A stretch of 64,000 bases of DNA from Actinobacillus capsulatus DSM 19761. Its GTDB lineage: Bacteria > Pseudomonadota > Gammaproteobacteria > Enterobacterales > Pasteurellaceae. The stretch lies in contig NZ_KB893932.1 in the NCBI RefSeq assembly GCF_000374285.1, forward strand, positions 62,001 to 126,000. The letters run 5' to 3'. The notes beneath the pieces were generated by a model, which was not told the DNA's origin, did not search any database, and was given only the letters and a program-made list of their open reading frames with translations. Made by a program: the position numbers and the translations under genes. This document shows positions 1 through 12,319 of the stretch, one piece after another. How positions within the stretch are numbered: the stretch's first letter is position 1; each line of letters starts with the position of its first letter.

Positions 1-207
1 AGTGTTATACCTTAATTTAGCTCGCTTTTTTTCCATTTTGTGATAGGAATCACCTTTTATTGAAAATAATTTAATAAATATAACTCAGGTAATCACGCTA
101 TAAAGCCTAATAAAGCATAGATAAGCGTCTATACAGATTGAATAACTCAGAATAAAATTCTGTATTTTCTCAATAACAGGCATTTTGTTACTTACTCATT
201 AGAATAA

Positions 208-238
208 AAAACGCTATTTTTTATAAAAATAGCGTTTT
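208..238 (+). terminator. Rho-independent terminator in the region before leuC
   Basis: A perfect 14-bp inverted repeat (208-221 with 225-238, arms built on acgctattttt / aaaaatagcgt) with a 3-base loop is followed by a T-rich tract ending near 251. It probably ends a gene to the left of the window. A-rich sequence on the other side means it could also work in reverse. Bases 1-371 contain no gene that I can see. Besides this hairpin they hold only a facing uptake-signal pair and AT-rich DNA. Confidence 0.7.
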
Positions 239-280
239 ACTTTCGTTTTTTTAACCGTTATATTCGTTAGCAACAATAAG

Positions 281-323
281 CAAGCGGTTGTTTTTGCAAA
301 AAATAAAGCAAATTTGACCGCTT
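281..323. repeat. Facing DNA uptake signal pair upstream of leuC
   Basis: The words caagcggt (281-288) and gaccgctt (near 316-323) face each other, as in Actinobacillus-type uptake signal pairs. The pair ends about 50 bases before the leuC start, so it may lie within or beside the leuC promoter. No convincing promoter is visible. Confidence 0.6.
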
Positions 324-371
324 ATTTATTCATATGCATTCACAATATTTATTTTAGAGTTGGACAATATC

Positions 372-1781
372 ATGGCAAAAACATTATACGAAAAACTATT
401 TGATGCTCACGTTGTATATGAAGCCGCAGGCGAAACGCCGATTCTTTATATCAACCGCCATTTAATTCATGAAGTGACAAGCCCGCAAGCGTTTGACGGT
501 TTACGTGTTGCCGGCCGCCAAGTTCGTCAAGTTAGCAAAACATTCGGCACAATGGATCACAGTATTTCTACCCAAGTGCGTGACGTAAATAAATTAGAAG
601 GTCAGGCGAAAATCCAAGTTTTAGAATTAGCGAAAAACTGTGAAGCAAGTGGTATTTCGTTATTCGATATGCAAACCAAAGAACAAGGTATCGTACACGT
701 AATGGGGCCGGAGCAAGGTTTAACCCTACCGGGTATGACAATTGTATGCGGCGACTCACATACCGCAACACACGGCGCATTCGGTGCATTAGCTTTCGGT
801 ATTGGTACTTCTGAAGTAGAACACGTGCTTGCAACTCAAACATTAAAACAAGCTCGTGCAAAAAATATGAAAGTGGAAGTACGTGGTAAAGTGAATCCGG
901 GTATTACCGCAAAAGATATCGTACTAGCAATCATTGGCAAAACAACCATGGCGGGCGGTACCGGCCACGTGGTGGAATTCTGCGGTGAAGCGATCCGTGA
1001 TTTATCGATGGAAGGTCGTATGACAGTATGTAATATGGCGATCGAGTTTGGTGCTAAAGCCGGTTTAGTTGCACCGGATGAAACAACATTCGCCTACTTA
1101 AAAGGCCGTCCGCACGCGCCAAAAGGTAAAGATTGGGACGATGCGGTTAAATATTGGAAAACCTTAAAATCAGACGATGATGCGATCTTTGACACGGTGG
1201 TGGTATTGGAAGCGAAAGATATTGCGCCGCAAGTAACTTGGGGAACCAACCCGGGTCAAGTTATCGGTATTGATCAAGTCGTACCAAACCCGGCTGAAAT
1301 GGCAGATCCGGTGACGAAAGCTTCTGCGGAAAAAGCATTGGCATACATTGGTTTAGAAGCCAACACGGATATGAAAGATATCCATATAGATCAAGTATTT
1401 ATCGGTTCTTGTACTAACTCTCGTATTGAAGATTTACGCGCGGCAGCGGCAGTGATGAAAGGTCGTAAAAAAGCAGATAACGTAAAACGTGTGCTGGTTG
1501 TACCGGGTTCTGGTTTAGTGAAAGCGCAAGCGGAAAAAGAAGGCTTAGATAAGATCTTTATTGAAGCGGGAGCAGAATGGCGTAACCCAGGCTGCTCAAT
1601 GTGTTTAGGTATGAACGATGACCGCTTAGGCGAATGGGAACGTTGTGCTTCAACCTCTAACCGTAACTTTGAAGGTCGCCAAGGTCGTAACGGTCGTACC
1701 CACTTAGTTAGCCCGGCAATGGCAGCTGCAGCGGCAATGTTTGGTAAATTTGTAGATATTCGTCACGTGGAATTAAATTAA
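372..1781 (+). CDS. leuC: 3-isopropylmalate dehydratase large subunit
   Basis: LeuC pairs with LeuD to isomerise 2-isopropylmalate to 3-isopropylmalate, the second step of leucine synthesis, in the cytosol. The 469-residue product starts [13 protein letters not shown] and matches the usual family length. The iron-sulfur cluster ligands are visible as Cys347 (GSCTNSR) and Cys408/Cys411 (GCSMCLGM). An upstream TTG at 360 would add four residues, but the ATG at 372 gives the family's normal N-terminus and I chose it. leuD follows after 9 bases, so the two form an operon. The terminator upstream indicates they are transcribed separately from whatever lies to the left. Confidence 0.97.
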   Translation: MAKTLYEKLFDAHVVYEAAGETPILYINRHLIHEVTSPQAFDGLRVAGRQVRQVSKTFGTMDHSISTQVRDVNKLEGQAKIQVLELAKNCEASGISLFDMQTKEQGIVHVMGPEQGLTLPGMTIVCGDSHTATHGAFGALAFGIGTSEVEHVLATQTLKQARAKNMKVEVRGKVNPGITAKDIVLAIIGKTTMAGGTGHVVEFCGEAIRDLSMEGRMTVCNMAIEFGAKAGLVAPDETTFAYLKGRPHAPKGKDWDDAVKYWKTLKSDDDAIFDTVVVLEAKDIAPQVTWGTNPGQVIGIDQVVPNPAEMADPVTKASAEKALAYIGLEANTDMKDIHIDQVFIGSCTNSRIEDLRAAAAVMKGRKKADNVKRVLVVPGSGLVKAQAEKEGLDKIFIEAGAEWRNPGCSMCLGMNDDRLGEWERCASTSNRNFEGRQGRNGRTHLVSPAMAAAAAMFGKFVDIRHVELN

Positions 1782-1790
1782 GGATAAAAA

Positions 1791-2393
1791 ATGGCAGGAT
1801 TAAAACAACACTCAGGTTTAGTCGTTCCGCTTGATGCGGCGAATGTGGATACCGATGCAATCATCCCAAAACAATTCTTACAAGCAATTACTCGTGTCGG
1901 CTTCGGTAAGCATTTATTCCATGAATGGCGTTATTTAGATGCGGAAGAAACACAACTGAATCCGGATTTCGTTTTGAATTTTCCGCAATATCAAGGGGCG
2001 ACCATTTTACTGACTCGTAAAAATTTAGGCTGTGGTTCTTCCCGTGAACACGCACCTTGGGCATTAGCCGATTATGGTTTCAAAGTGATGATTGCCCCAA
2101 GCTTTGCAGACATTTTCTATAATAATAGCTTAAACAATCATATGCTTCCGATTCGCTTAAGCGAAAAGGAAGTGGAAGAGATCTTCCAATGGGTGTGGGC
2201 TAATGAAGGCAAACAAATCCATATTGATTTAGAAGCAATGACGGTAACGGTTGGTGACAAAGTTTACGGTTTTGAACTAGACGAATTCCGCCGCCACTGT
2301 TTATTAAACGGGTTAGATAATATCGGTTTGACTCTACAACACGAAGATGCAATCGCAGCTTACGAAAGTAAGATTCCGGCATTTTTGCGTTAG
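1791..2393 (+). CDS. leuD: 3-isopropylmalate dehydratase small subunit
   Basis: This is the small, swivelling subunit of isopropylmalate isomerase and is needed with LeuC for leucine biosynthesis. The 200-residue length is typical. The substrate-binding signature [15 protein letters not shown] lies near residues 78-92. The start ATG is preceded by AAGGA, 9 bases after the leuC stop. A hairpin terminator follows at 2408-2429. Confidence 0.97.
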   Translation: MAGLKQHSGLVVPLDAANVDTDAIIPKQFLQAITRVGFGKHLFHEWRYLDAEETQLNPDFVLNFPQYQGATILLTRKNLGCGSSREHAPWALADYGFKVMIAPSFADIFYNNSLNNHMLPIRLSEKEVEEIFQWVWANEGKQIHIDLEAMTVTVGDKVYGFELDEFRRHCLLNGLDNIGLTLQHEDAIAAYESKIPAFLR

Positions 2394-2407
2394 TCTGATA
2401 AAACTAA

Positions 2408-2429
2408 AGCCAAGTATTGCTACTTGGCT
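2408..2429 (+). terminator. Terminator of leuCD
   Basis: The arms agccaagta and tacttggct form a 9-bp stem with a 4-base loop (ttgc), followed by a T-rich tract. It lies between leuD and the convergent glycosyltransferase gene. Confidence 0.8.
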
Positions 2430-2434
2430 TTCTT

Positions 2435-3253
2435 TTATTGGTTTTTATAAAAATCCGAAATATGGTAAACAAAATCTTCTAACATTTCTATTTTCTGCGC
2501 TTCAGTAACTTCATCTGAAACTCTAGCAGAAATAGAAGCATAAATCCCTTCAGCAAAACGCTTCACATCTAATGCGTAATTAACACAGAACGTATGAGTG
2601 CAATCTCCCTTATATTCAGTAGATGATAATAACCAGTTAGACACATTGTTATCATTACATTCCCCTGAATACCAATATTGGCTTGCTTTGATCGCCACTT
2701 CACGTTTTAAACAGTAGCAGTTTGTATCAATATGGTTCTTACGTTCTAAACAAATTGTGCAGGAAATACCTAAAGCATCGGACGAAACATCAATGTCACC
2801 AACCATTTTGTGATATTTACCGACCGATTCAAACGTATCCTGGCAAATAAATTTCCCGGTTGTCACGTTCATAAAGTTACGCATACTATAAACGTAATCA
2901 TATTGGTGAGCGGTAAGTTGGCGAACACAGTTTTCAACATGATTCAGCTCATACCAGTTATCATCATCCAAATAACAGATGAGATCTTCTTTAACCAAAA
3001 ACGGGGCAATCGCATTAATACTGCTATTTGTCCAACCGTTCGCTCCGGTATTCATCTGTAGGTATGTTACTACCACATGTGGATACTTCTCTACAATCGC
3101 TTTCGCATTCGCAGAGAATTGCTGACCATCGACAAAAATATAGTGCTTACAATTAGTATAGCTCTGCTGCTGTACACTTAAAATAGCTCGCTCTAAATGC
3201 GGACGACCTATTGTCGATGTAATAATTGCTACAGAAGGTGCTGTAACAGACAT
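2435..3253 (-). CDS. Family 2-type glycosyltransferase
   Basis: This is a predicted GT-A fold glycosyltransferase of 272 residues. The N-terminal nucleotide-sugar binding strand (SVAIITSTIGRP, residues 7-18) and the metal-binding DDD in CYLDDDNWYE (near residues 93-102) match the family 2 pattern. There is no membrane segment, so it should act in the cytosol, perhaps on surface polysaccharide or on a protein. The sugar and acceptor cannot be told. The product has several cysteines in its middle third. ATG 3253 has a good ribosome site (GAGGAG). It lies 30 bases downstream of the membrane-protein gene and is probably co-transcribed with it. Confidence 0.7.
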   Translation of the reverse strand: MSVTAPSVAIITSTIGRPHLERAILSVQQQSYTNCKHYIFVDGQQFSANAKAIVEKYPHVVVTYLQMNTGANGWTNSSINAIAPFLVKEDLICYLDDDNWYELNHVENCVRQLTAHQYDYVYSMRNFMNVTTGKFICQDTFESVGKYHKMVGDIDVSSDALGISCTICLERKNHIDTNCYCLKREVAIKASQYWYSGECNDNNVSNWLLSSTEYKGDCTHTFCVNYALDVKRFAEGIYASISARVSDEVTEAQKIEMLEDFVYHISDFYKNQ

Positions 3254-3283
3254 TATTCACTCCTCAGGGATAAATTTATAATT

Positions 3284-3790
3284 TTATATTTGATACTTGG
3301 TTTTATCACCAATATCAAAATGTAACGGCATTCGCCATTTTTGAATACTTAATATAAGTAACAATAGACCACAACAAATACTTAATAGTTGTAATAATAT
3401 ATTTTGCTCAAAAACGATCGATAACCAAAGCACTGCCATCAAAATAGGCTGAAAATTTAAGCCGAATACTCTAAAGCAAAAATACTCTTTGTAACTTAAA
3501 CCGCCAATGCTAAATAACATTGCGCCCAATGCGATCAATGGCAGGTTGAAAACATAGCACAATAATCCAATCCATACCACAAATTGAAACAGAAAGCGGA
3601 AAGTTTTTAAATAAAGATGTAAAGAGGAAACAAGCAGCACACCTGCAATAAGTAAACCTTTCTGTGCGATCTGCATTTGATAAGGTAGCAAGAATACCAT
3701 CAATGTTGCGACCACGAAGCCCATCCGATATAGAATCACAGTTAAGTAATCCCAAAAATCCATAGGTGATTGAATATGTGGATCAGCCAT
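3284..3790 (-). CDS. Small integral membrane protein of unknown function
   Basis: A 168-residue hydrophobic protein with about five or six predicted membrane helices and short loops. The segment GGLSYKEYFCFRVFG in the middle resembles the conserved patch of the DUF2301 group of inner-membrane proteins, but I cannot confirm that family. ATG 3790 has AAAGGAG upstream. It sits between pyrG and the glycosyltransferase, with an uptake-signal pair separating it from pyrG. No function is assigned. Confidence 0.55.
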   Translation of the reverse strand: MADPHIQSPMDFWDYLTVILYRMGFVVATLMVFLLPYQMQIAQKGLLIAGVLLVSSLHLYLKTFRFLFQFVVWIGLLCYVFNLPLIALGAMLFSIGGLSYKEYFCFRVFGLNFQPILMAVLWLSIVFEQNILLQLLSICCGLLLLILSIQKWRMPLHFDIGDKTKYQI

Positions 3791-3812
3791 TTTTTTACTC
3801 CTTTTATAAATA

Positions 3813-3859
3813 ACAAGCGGTCAATTTTTCGCAAAATTTTGCAAGAAATTGACCGCTTG
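3813..3859. terminator. Facing uptake-signal pair acting as pyrG terminator
   Basis: ACAAGCGGT (3813-3821) faces accgctt (3852-3858). Further complementary bases (gcaaaatttt / tttgc) lie between, so the RNA can fold into a long hairpin just past the pyrG stop on the minus strand. Confidence 0.65.
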
Positions 3860-3879
3860 AGCAAGAAAAGCCTTACAGC

Positions 3880-5541
<1,662 letters not shown>

Positions 5542-5642
5542 TTAAATAGATAAGAAAATTCGGAATGGATAGTAAAATAAAACTATCAGGACGGGAGCGT
5601 AGTATACAGTAAAAGGTATTTTTGTGCTATCGGAAAAATCAG

Positions 5643-5711
5643 CAAGCGGTCAAATTTAACCAATTTTTTACAACTTTATTTTGCAATAAAAAAGAAAAAT
5701 TTGACCGCTTG
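5643..5711. repeat. Facing uptake-signal pair in pyrG-ansB gap
   Basis: caagcggtcaaattt (from 5643) and aaatttgaccgcttgc (to about 5711) are near-perfect inverted copies of the uptake signal, about 40 bases apart. They lie in the divergent pyrG/ansB intergenic region, upstream of the CRP-like site. Confidence 0.75.
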
Positions 5712-5728
5712 CTCGATGCAGTAATTTT

Positions 5729-5744
5729 TGTGAACAAGATCAAA
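5729..5744 (+). promoter_or_regulatory. Predicted CRP site and promoter for ansB
   Basis: TGTGA-N6-TCAAA at 5729-5744 matches nine of the ten conserved bases of the CRP (cAMP receptor protein) consensus. A -10-like GATAAT lies at 5786-5791, giving a start near 5798 and placing the CRP site centre near -61. That is the class I activation spacing. Escherichia coli ansB is known to depend on CRP and FNR, so regulation by CRP here is a reasonable inference. No clear -35 is seen. Confidence 0.55.
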
Positions 5745-5823
5745 GAATAAGTGGTAACCGTTTCTATTTGCATAGGATTACATGGGATAATTCTTTATCT
5801 TTTTAAAATCTTAAGGAGCTTAT

Positions 5824-6873
5824 ATGAAACTCAAAAAACTTGCTTTATCTGCTGTTCTTTCTATGGCAATTTCGAGTGTGTATGCGGCGGAATTGCCGGA
5901 TATTACTATTTTAGCAACCGGTGGAACGATTGCTGGCAGCGGACAAAGCTCTGTGAGTTCAGCCTACCAAGCAGGGCAATTAAACATCGATACATTAATC
6001 GAAGCTGTACCGGAGATGAAAACGCTCGCCAATATTAAAGGTGAGCAAGTAGTCAAAATCGGCTCACAAGATATGAGTGACGAAGTGTGGCTGAAATTAG
6101 CGAAAACCATCAATCACCAATGTGAAAATACGGATGGTTTTGTGATTACGCACGGAACGGATACGATGGAAGAAACCGCATATTTCCTCGATATGACGGT
6201 AAAATGCGATAAGCCCGTGGTGCTGGTCGGTGCAATGCGCCCTGCGACAGAAAAAAGCGCTGACGGCCCTCTGAATTTATATAATTCAATTGTAGTGGCT
6301 AAAGATAAAAAATCGGCAAAACGTGGTGTGTTAGTCGCAATGAATGATGTGGTACTAGGAGCAAGAGACGTAACCAAAACCAGCACTACCGCCGTACAAA
6401 CATTCAGTTCGCCAAACTTCGGTACGCTCGGCTATATTCATAACAGTAAAGTCGATTACGAACGTGCGCCGGAAAGCAAACACACGCTAAATACCCCATT
6501 TAAGGTTGATAATCTAAATGAACTGCCGAAAGTCGGTATTATCTACGCTTATTCAAATATGCCGACCGAGCCACTTAAAGCCTTATTAGATGCTGGTTAT
6601 CAAGGTATTGTGGTTGCAGGTGTCGGTAACGGTAATATGAATGCGGCAAATTTAGCGTTACTTGAACAAGCAGCGAAAAATGGTGTTGCAGTAGTTCGTT
6701 CTTCACGAGTGCCAACCGGCTATACCACTCGTGATGCGGAAGTGGATGATTCTAAATATGGCTTTGCGGCATCAGGCACGCTAAATCCACAAAAAGCACG
6801 AATTCTATTACAACTTGCTTTAACCCAAACCAAAGACATCAACACAATTCAACAATATTTTGAAGACTTCTAG
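5824..6873 (+). CDS. ansB: Periplasmic L-asparaginase II
   Basis: AnsB hydrolyses asparagine to aspartate and ammonia in the periplasm. The 349-residue product has a clear Sec signal peptide (hydrophobic residues 6-18, cleavage after VYA near residue 21). The type II asparaginase motifs follow: ILATGGTIAGSG with nucleophile Thr35, and THGTDTMEETA with the second catalytic Thr/Asp pair. The start ATG has AAGGAG six bases upstream. A CRP-like site precedes it. It is convergent with the DUF3108 gene, the two separated by an uptake-signal hairpin. Confidence 0.95.
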   Translation: MKLKKLALSAVLSMAISSVYAAELPDITILATGGTIAGSGQSSVSSAYQAGQLNIDTLIEAVPEMKTLANIKGEQVVKIGSQDMSDEVWLKLAKTINHQCENTDGFVITHGTDTMEETAYFLDMTVKCDKPVVLVGAMRPATEKSADGPLNLYNSIVVAKDKKSAKRGVLVAMNDVVLGARDVTKTSTTAVQTFSSPNFGTLGYIHNSKVDYERAPESKHTLNTPFKVDNLNELPKVGIIYAYSNMPTEPLKALLDAGYQGIVVAGVGNGNMNAANLALLEQAAKNGVAVVRSSRVPTGYTTRDAEVDDSKYGFAASGTLNPQKARILLQLALTQTKDINTIQQYFEDF

Positions 6874-6888
6874 TTTTCAGCCATAAAC

Positions 6889-6936
6889 ACAAGCGGTCTA
6901 TTTCTTGCAAAATTTTGCGAAAAATAGACCGCTTGT
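6889..6936. terminator. Perfect facing uptake-signal hairpin between ansB and DUF3108 gene
   Basis: ACAAGCGGTCTATTT (from 6889) pairs with AAATAGACCGCTTGT (to 6936), with a gcaaaattttgc inner palindrome. It lies between two convergent genes and is followed by T-runs on both sides, so it probably terminates both. Confidence 0.8.
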
Positions 6937-6953
6937 CTTTTTGTAACTGTCGC

Positions 6954-7598
6954 TTATTTTACAAAGCTATCAAAGGTTAACTCATAGTTATCGCCGTCGC
7001 GATTGTATGAAATATAACGAGGGAATTTCTCACCTACATATTTTTTCACAGTAATCGTTTTTTGATCGCTGGTTTTAAAGCTATAAGTAATTTCTTGATA
7101 AGTTTGCCCTTTTACTTTAACCGTTTTCTGAGCTTTATTTAACTTCACATTCAGTGTCGGGTATAACTTTTTACCGTTTGTCGTTTGAAAACTCGTTGGT
7201 AATTGATCGTAATAACTCAACTGAAATGCTGTGGTAAATAAGTCGAATGTCGGCATCGTTAATGCTTCTTGTTTTAAAGGCTCTTTCGCTTTACCGTACT
7301 TAACCGTACTTGAATCAATCTCTGCCAATGCATAGGTTTTACCATTACGAGTATCACGGTAGCTCAACATATTAAATTGCCCGTTACGCTCTGTCCCTTT
7401 CGCTGAGAAAACAATGTTATATAGCGGCACATTAATTTTCGATTGAATCGAATACTGACCCGCTCCATTTTTAAAATGCACATAAGCCGGCATTAAATAA
7501 TTCGAGCTATATTTTATATTAAAATCTTCTGCCCAAGCGGTTGAAATTAATGAAGAAATTACAAAAAATGAAAGCGCAATTTTTTTTAAAAAACTCAT
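6954..7598 (-). CDS. DUF3108 exported protein
   Basis: A 214-residue exported protein of unknown function. It has a signal peptide (MSFLKKIALSFFVISSL, cleavage after AWA near residue 23). The rest is beta-rich, with repeated aromatic/charged strands typical of DUF3108 periplasmic or outer-membrane associated proteins. Its ATG directly abuts the cysB stop codon (TAAATG), and its ribosome site GAGGAAA lies inside the cysB end. Translation is therefore probably coupled. It is the last gene of the gcvA-yjjG-cysB group. Confidence 0.7.
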   Translation of the reverse strand: MSFLKKIALSFFVISSLISTAWAEDFNIKYSSNYLMPAYVHFKNGAGQYSIQSKINVPLYNIVFSAKGTERNGQFNMLSYRDTRNGKTYALAEIDSSTVKYGKAKEPLKQEALTMPTFDLFTTAFQLSYYDQLPTSFQTTNGKKLYPTLNVKLNKAQKTVKVKGQTYQEITYSFKTSDQKTITVKKYVGEKFPRYISYNRDGDNYELTFDSFVK

Positions 7599-9262
<1,664 letters not shown>

Positions 9263-10153
9263 CTATTTGTAGCTTCCTTCTATTTCATGCGTAATCCATT
9301 CGACAAAATGCTGTACTTTCTCCACTTCTTTCATTTGCGGCGGGTAAACAACATAAAATGCTTTTTCATCATAAACGTCTGTCACAAAAGGTTCGATAAC
9401 AGAGCCTTCTTCAATTTCATTCTGAGCAAGGATTCTATTTGCTACTACAACACCTTGACCATGTTTAGCCGCTTGAATACCCATTGAAGTATTCGAATAC
9501 ATTGGACCTGATTCAGCCTCCAAATTATTTAAACTAAGATGTTCTGCCATTTGTTTCCATTTGGTATGAGAACATACATGAATTAAATTTTTCCCTTCTA
9601 AATCTTCCGGCTTACTAATAGGATTTTCACATAAATATTCCGGCGAAGCCAAAATCATAATGCGGGCTTGTACGAGTTCGATCGCTTCAAGATTTTGCCA
9701 ATTACCTGTTCCATAATAAATCGCTACATCAATATCTTTACCCAATAAACCTTCATCTTGCGAAGCCGTAGTCAAACGGACTTCAATATCAGGATATTTT
9801 TTGTGAAACTCGTTAAGACGAGGCACTAACCAGTGCATTCCAAACGAAGGGGTCGTACTAATTGAGAGAATTTGACGGCTATTTTTAAGTTTTACCTTTT
9901 CCGTTGCACAGGCAATTTGTTCAAGAAGCGGTTGAATATCTTCAAAATATTGCGCACCGATTTCGGTGAGTTCTAGAAGTCGGTTACGACGGTGAAACAA
10001 CGATACGCCTAAAAAATCTTCTAATAATTTGATTTGATGGCTAACCGCCGCTTGAGTCACAAATAAATCGTCTGCTGCCTTAGTAAAGTTAAGATGGCGA
10101 GCAGCTGATTCAAATGCTTTTAAGGCGTTTAAAGGTGGAAGTTTTTTATTCAT
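9263..10153 (-). CDS. gcvA: Glycine cleavage system regulator GcvA
   Basis: This LysR-family regulator of 296 residues controls the glycine cleavage genes and activates the divergently transcribed GcvB RNA in E. coli. The DNA-binding helix-turn-helix lies near residues 20-45 (FTKAADDLFVTQAAVSHQIK). The start MNKKLPPLNALKAFE is typical. The GcvB gene lies on the other strand immediately upstream, as in enteric bacteria, which strongly supports the name. It leads the four-gene minus-strand group. Confidence 0.93.
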   Translation of the reverse strand: MNKKLPPLNALKAFESAARHLNFTKAADDLFVTQAAVSHQIKLLEDFLGVSLFHRRNRLLELTEIGAQYFEDIQPLLEQIACATEKVKLKNSRQILSISTTPSFGMHWLVPRLNEFHKKYPDIEVRLTTASQDEGLLGKDIDVAIYYGTGNWQNLEAIELVQARIMILASPEYLCENPISKPEDLEGKNLIHVCSHTKWKQMAEHLSLNNLEAESGPMYSNTSMGIQAAKHGQGVVVANRILAQNEIEEGSVIEPFVTDVYDEKAFYVVYPPQMKEVEKVQHFVEWITHEIEGSYK

Positions 10154-10233
10154 AAGTAATAATTCTTTTTTTCCGTAGATAGCTCATTTCTATCGCATTA
10201 TTTTTTTTGATAGTTAAAATTAAAATTTTTAGC

Positions 10234-10262
10234 TTGTCATACTGGTCTAACATCACTATAAT
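10234..10262 (+). promoter_or_regulatory. GcvB promoter
   Basis: A -35 TTGTCA (10234-10239) and a perfect -10 TATAAT (10257-10262) are separated by exactly 17 bases, pointing to a start near 10270. The gap up to the gcvA start (10153) is where GcvA and GcvR control would be expected to act, but I do not see a site I can name. Confidence 0.85.
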
Positions 10263-10269
10263 GCGCGCC

Positions 10270-10470
10270 GTACTTAGACGGATAGTGATAGTTAAACAGT
10301 GGAAAGTCTATTTTTTGCTAATTTAACTATTTCAGATTTTTAAGTATGATGTTGTGTTTGCATATTGGTCTAGGAAACTAGACTAGAGTAACATTTAGTT
10401 ACTCGTTTCACTTCCTGTATATTTTGAACCCTTTTGGTTTATTAACCGCCCGATTTGGGCGGTTTTTTTT
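10270..10470 (+). ncRNA. gcvB: GcvB small regulatory RNA
   Basis: GcvB is an Hfq-dependent small RNA that represses amino-acid and peptide transporter mRNAs. Two blocks match known GcvB strongly: the GU-rich seed gttgtgtttgcatattggtc at 10351-10370 and CACTTCCTGTA at 10409-10419. It ends in a strong terminator, ACCGCCC (10445-10451) with GGGCGGT (10457-10463), followed by eight T. A consensus sigma-70 promoter precedes it, and it is divergent from gcvA as in E. coli. The total length of about 200 nt is also right. The exact 5' end is inferred from the promoter. Confidence 0.92.
10445..10470 (+). terminator. GcvB terminator
   Basis: A 7-bp GC-rich stem (accgccc/gggcggt), a five-base loop and a run of eight T form a strong rho-independent terminator. 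Bases 10471-10678 up to rsgA hold only AT-rich DNA with a TATATA-like -10 near 10615. Confidence 0.9.
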
Positions 10471-10678
10471 CGTCTTGAATTCTCGCATTGTAACAGAAAG
10501 AATAAATCTCGCTAGTGGATAAAGAGAATTTTCATTAAAATTTCTTATCTATTCGACTAAAAAATAAAAAATTTTATCAATCATTTCAAAAAACTTAACT
10601 TCCTCGTCCATTTGCTATATAAACCCGCTATTTTGTAGTATCCTTTTAGTGAATTTTTATTAACTAAAGAGAAATACT

Positions 10679-11713
10679 TTGAGTAAACGTAGACTTACCC
10701 AAAATCAGCAACGCAGAATCAAATCAAACCATCATAAAAAAATCGCAAAATCTGAATTGGAATGGCAAGACGAAATGCTGGGCGAAGTTCAGCAAGGTAT
10801 TGTGGTTACCCGCTATGCAAAGCACGCCGATGTCGAAACAGAACAAGGTGAAATTTATCGCTGTAATCTCCGCCGTACTTTAAAAAATGTGGTAGTTGGC
10901 GATCAGGTATCTTGGCGCCAAGGGAGTGAGCAATTGCAAGGTATCAGCGGCGTTATTGAGGCAATTTATCCTCGTAAAAACGAGTTAAGTCGCCCTGATT
11001 ATTATGACGGTATCAAAGTAATGGCGGCGAATATCGATCAAATCATTATTGTTTCGGCCATATTGCCCACCCTTTCACTCAACATTATCGATCGCTACTT
11101 AGTGATTTGTGAAATGGCTAAAATTCCTGCGCTTATCGTGTTAAATAAAATTGACTTACTCTCAGAATCAGAACGGACAGAAGTCCAAAAGCAGCTAGCC
11201 ATTTATGAAAATATCGGTTATGAAACCCTTTGTCTATCTGCTGATAGCGGTGAAAACATGGATAAATTAGACAGCTATTTATCATGCGGCACTTCGATTT
11301 TTGTCGGTCAATCTGGGGTAGGAAAATCGAGCCTAATCAACCAACTATTGCCGGAAGTTAATGCCTTAACCGGTGCAGTAAGTGATATTTCGGGCTTAGG
11401 TCAGCATACGACTACATCTTCCCGTTTATACCATTTACCGCAAGGGGGAAATTTGATTGACTCACCGGGTATTCGTGAATTCGGCTTATGGCACTTAGAA
11501 CCGGAGCAAATCACGCTTGGTTATCGTGAATTTCAATCGGTATTAGGCACTTGCAAATTCCGAGATTGTAAACATAAATCGGATCCAGGTTGTGCGGTTA
11601 GAGAAGCGGTCGAAAAAGGCGAAATTAATGCAATTCGATTTGAAAATTATCATCGCTTAATTGAAAGCCGTGATGAAACCAAAAGTCAGCGTCATTTTAG
11701 AACGGAAGAATAA
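10679..11713 (+). CDS. rsgA: Ribosome small subunit-dependent GTPase RsgA
   Basis: RsgA is a circularly permuted GTPase that checks maturation of the 30S ribosomal subunit. The 344-residue product has a basic N-terminal tail, an OB-fold, and then GTPase motifs in permuted order: LNKIDLL (G4), [12 protein letters not shown] (G1, P-loop) and DSPGIREF (G3). The C-terminal zinc site follows, with cysteines and histidine in [14 protein letters not shown]. Translation appears to start at TTG (10679), giving [13 protein letters not shown] as in the family. rnhB follows after 12 bases. Confidence 0.95.
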   Translation: MSKRRLTQNQQRRIKSNHHKKIAKSELEWQDEMLGEVQQGIVVTRYAKHADVETEQGEIYRCNLRRTLKNVVVGDQVSWRQGSEQLQGISGVIEAIYPRKNELSRPDYYDGIKVMAANIDQIIIVSAILPTLSLNIIDRYLVICEMAKIPALIVLNKIDLLSESERTEVQKQLAIYENIGYETLCLSADSGENMDKLDSYLSCGTSIFVGQSGVGKSSLINQLLPEVNALTGAVSDISGLGQHTTTSSRLYHLPQGGNLIDSPGIREFGLWHLEPEQITLGYREFQSVLGTCKFRDCKHKSDPGCAVREAVEKGEINAIRFENYHRLIESRDETKSQRHFRTEE

Positions 11714-11725
11714 GAATCAATAGTA

Positions 11726-12319
11726 ATGAGTACAAATTTCATTTATCCTAATGCCCACTTGATCGCAGGTGTGGACGAAGTCGGTAGAGGCCCGCTAGTC
11801 GGTGCAGTGGTAACCGCTGCCGTTATTTTAGATCCGAATAATCCGATTGAGGGATTAGCTGACTCTAAAAAACTGTCGGAGAAGAAGCGTTTGCTTTTAG
11901 CGGAGGAAATTAAAGCAAAAGCGCTTTGTTGGTCTTTAGGGCGAGCCGAACCGGAAGAAATCGATCAGTTGAATATTTTACACGCAACGATGCTCGCCAT
12001 GCAGAGAGCGGTTGCCGGATTAAATATTCAGCCCGATTTCGTGTTGGTGGACGGTAATCGTATTCCAACTTTACCGATGCCAGCACAAGCGATCATAAAA
12101 GGAGATAGTTTAGTTGCCGAAATCAGTGCAGCTTCAATTTTGGCTAAAGTTGCACGTGATCAGGAAATGGATGAATTAGATATGCAATATCCGGAATACG
12201 GTTTTGCAAAGCATAAAGGCTATCCGACTAAACTACATTTTGAAAAACTGGAACAATTTGGGGCAACCCCTTTTCACCGAAAAAGCTTCGCCCCAGTGAA
12301 GAAAATCTTAGGTTTATAA
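11726..12319 (+). CDS. rnhB: Ribonuclease HII
   Basis: RNase HII cuts RNA in DNA-RNA hybrids and starts removal of single ribonucleotides in DNA. The 197 residues are normal for the family. The catalytic signature [15 protein letters not shown] (first Asp-Glu pair) is near residue 16. The further acidic sites in VDGN and DQEMDELD are also present. It lies between rsgA and the metal-permease genes, and its stop is directly followed by the next ATG. Confidence 0.95.
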   Translation: MSTNFIYPNAHLIAGVDEVGRGPLVGAVVTAAVILDPNNPIEGLADSKKLSEKKRLLLAEEIKAKALCWSLGRAEPEEIDQLNILHATMLAMQRAVAGLNIQPDFVLVDGNRIPTLPMPAQAIIKGDSLVAEISAASILAKVARDQEMDELDMQYPEYGFAKHKGYPTKLHFEKLEQFGATPFHRKSFAPVKKILGL

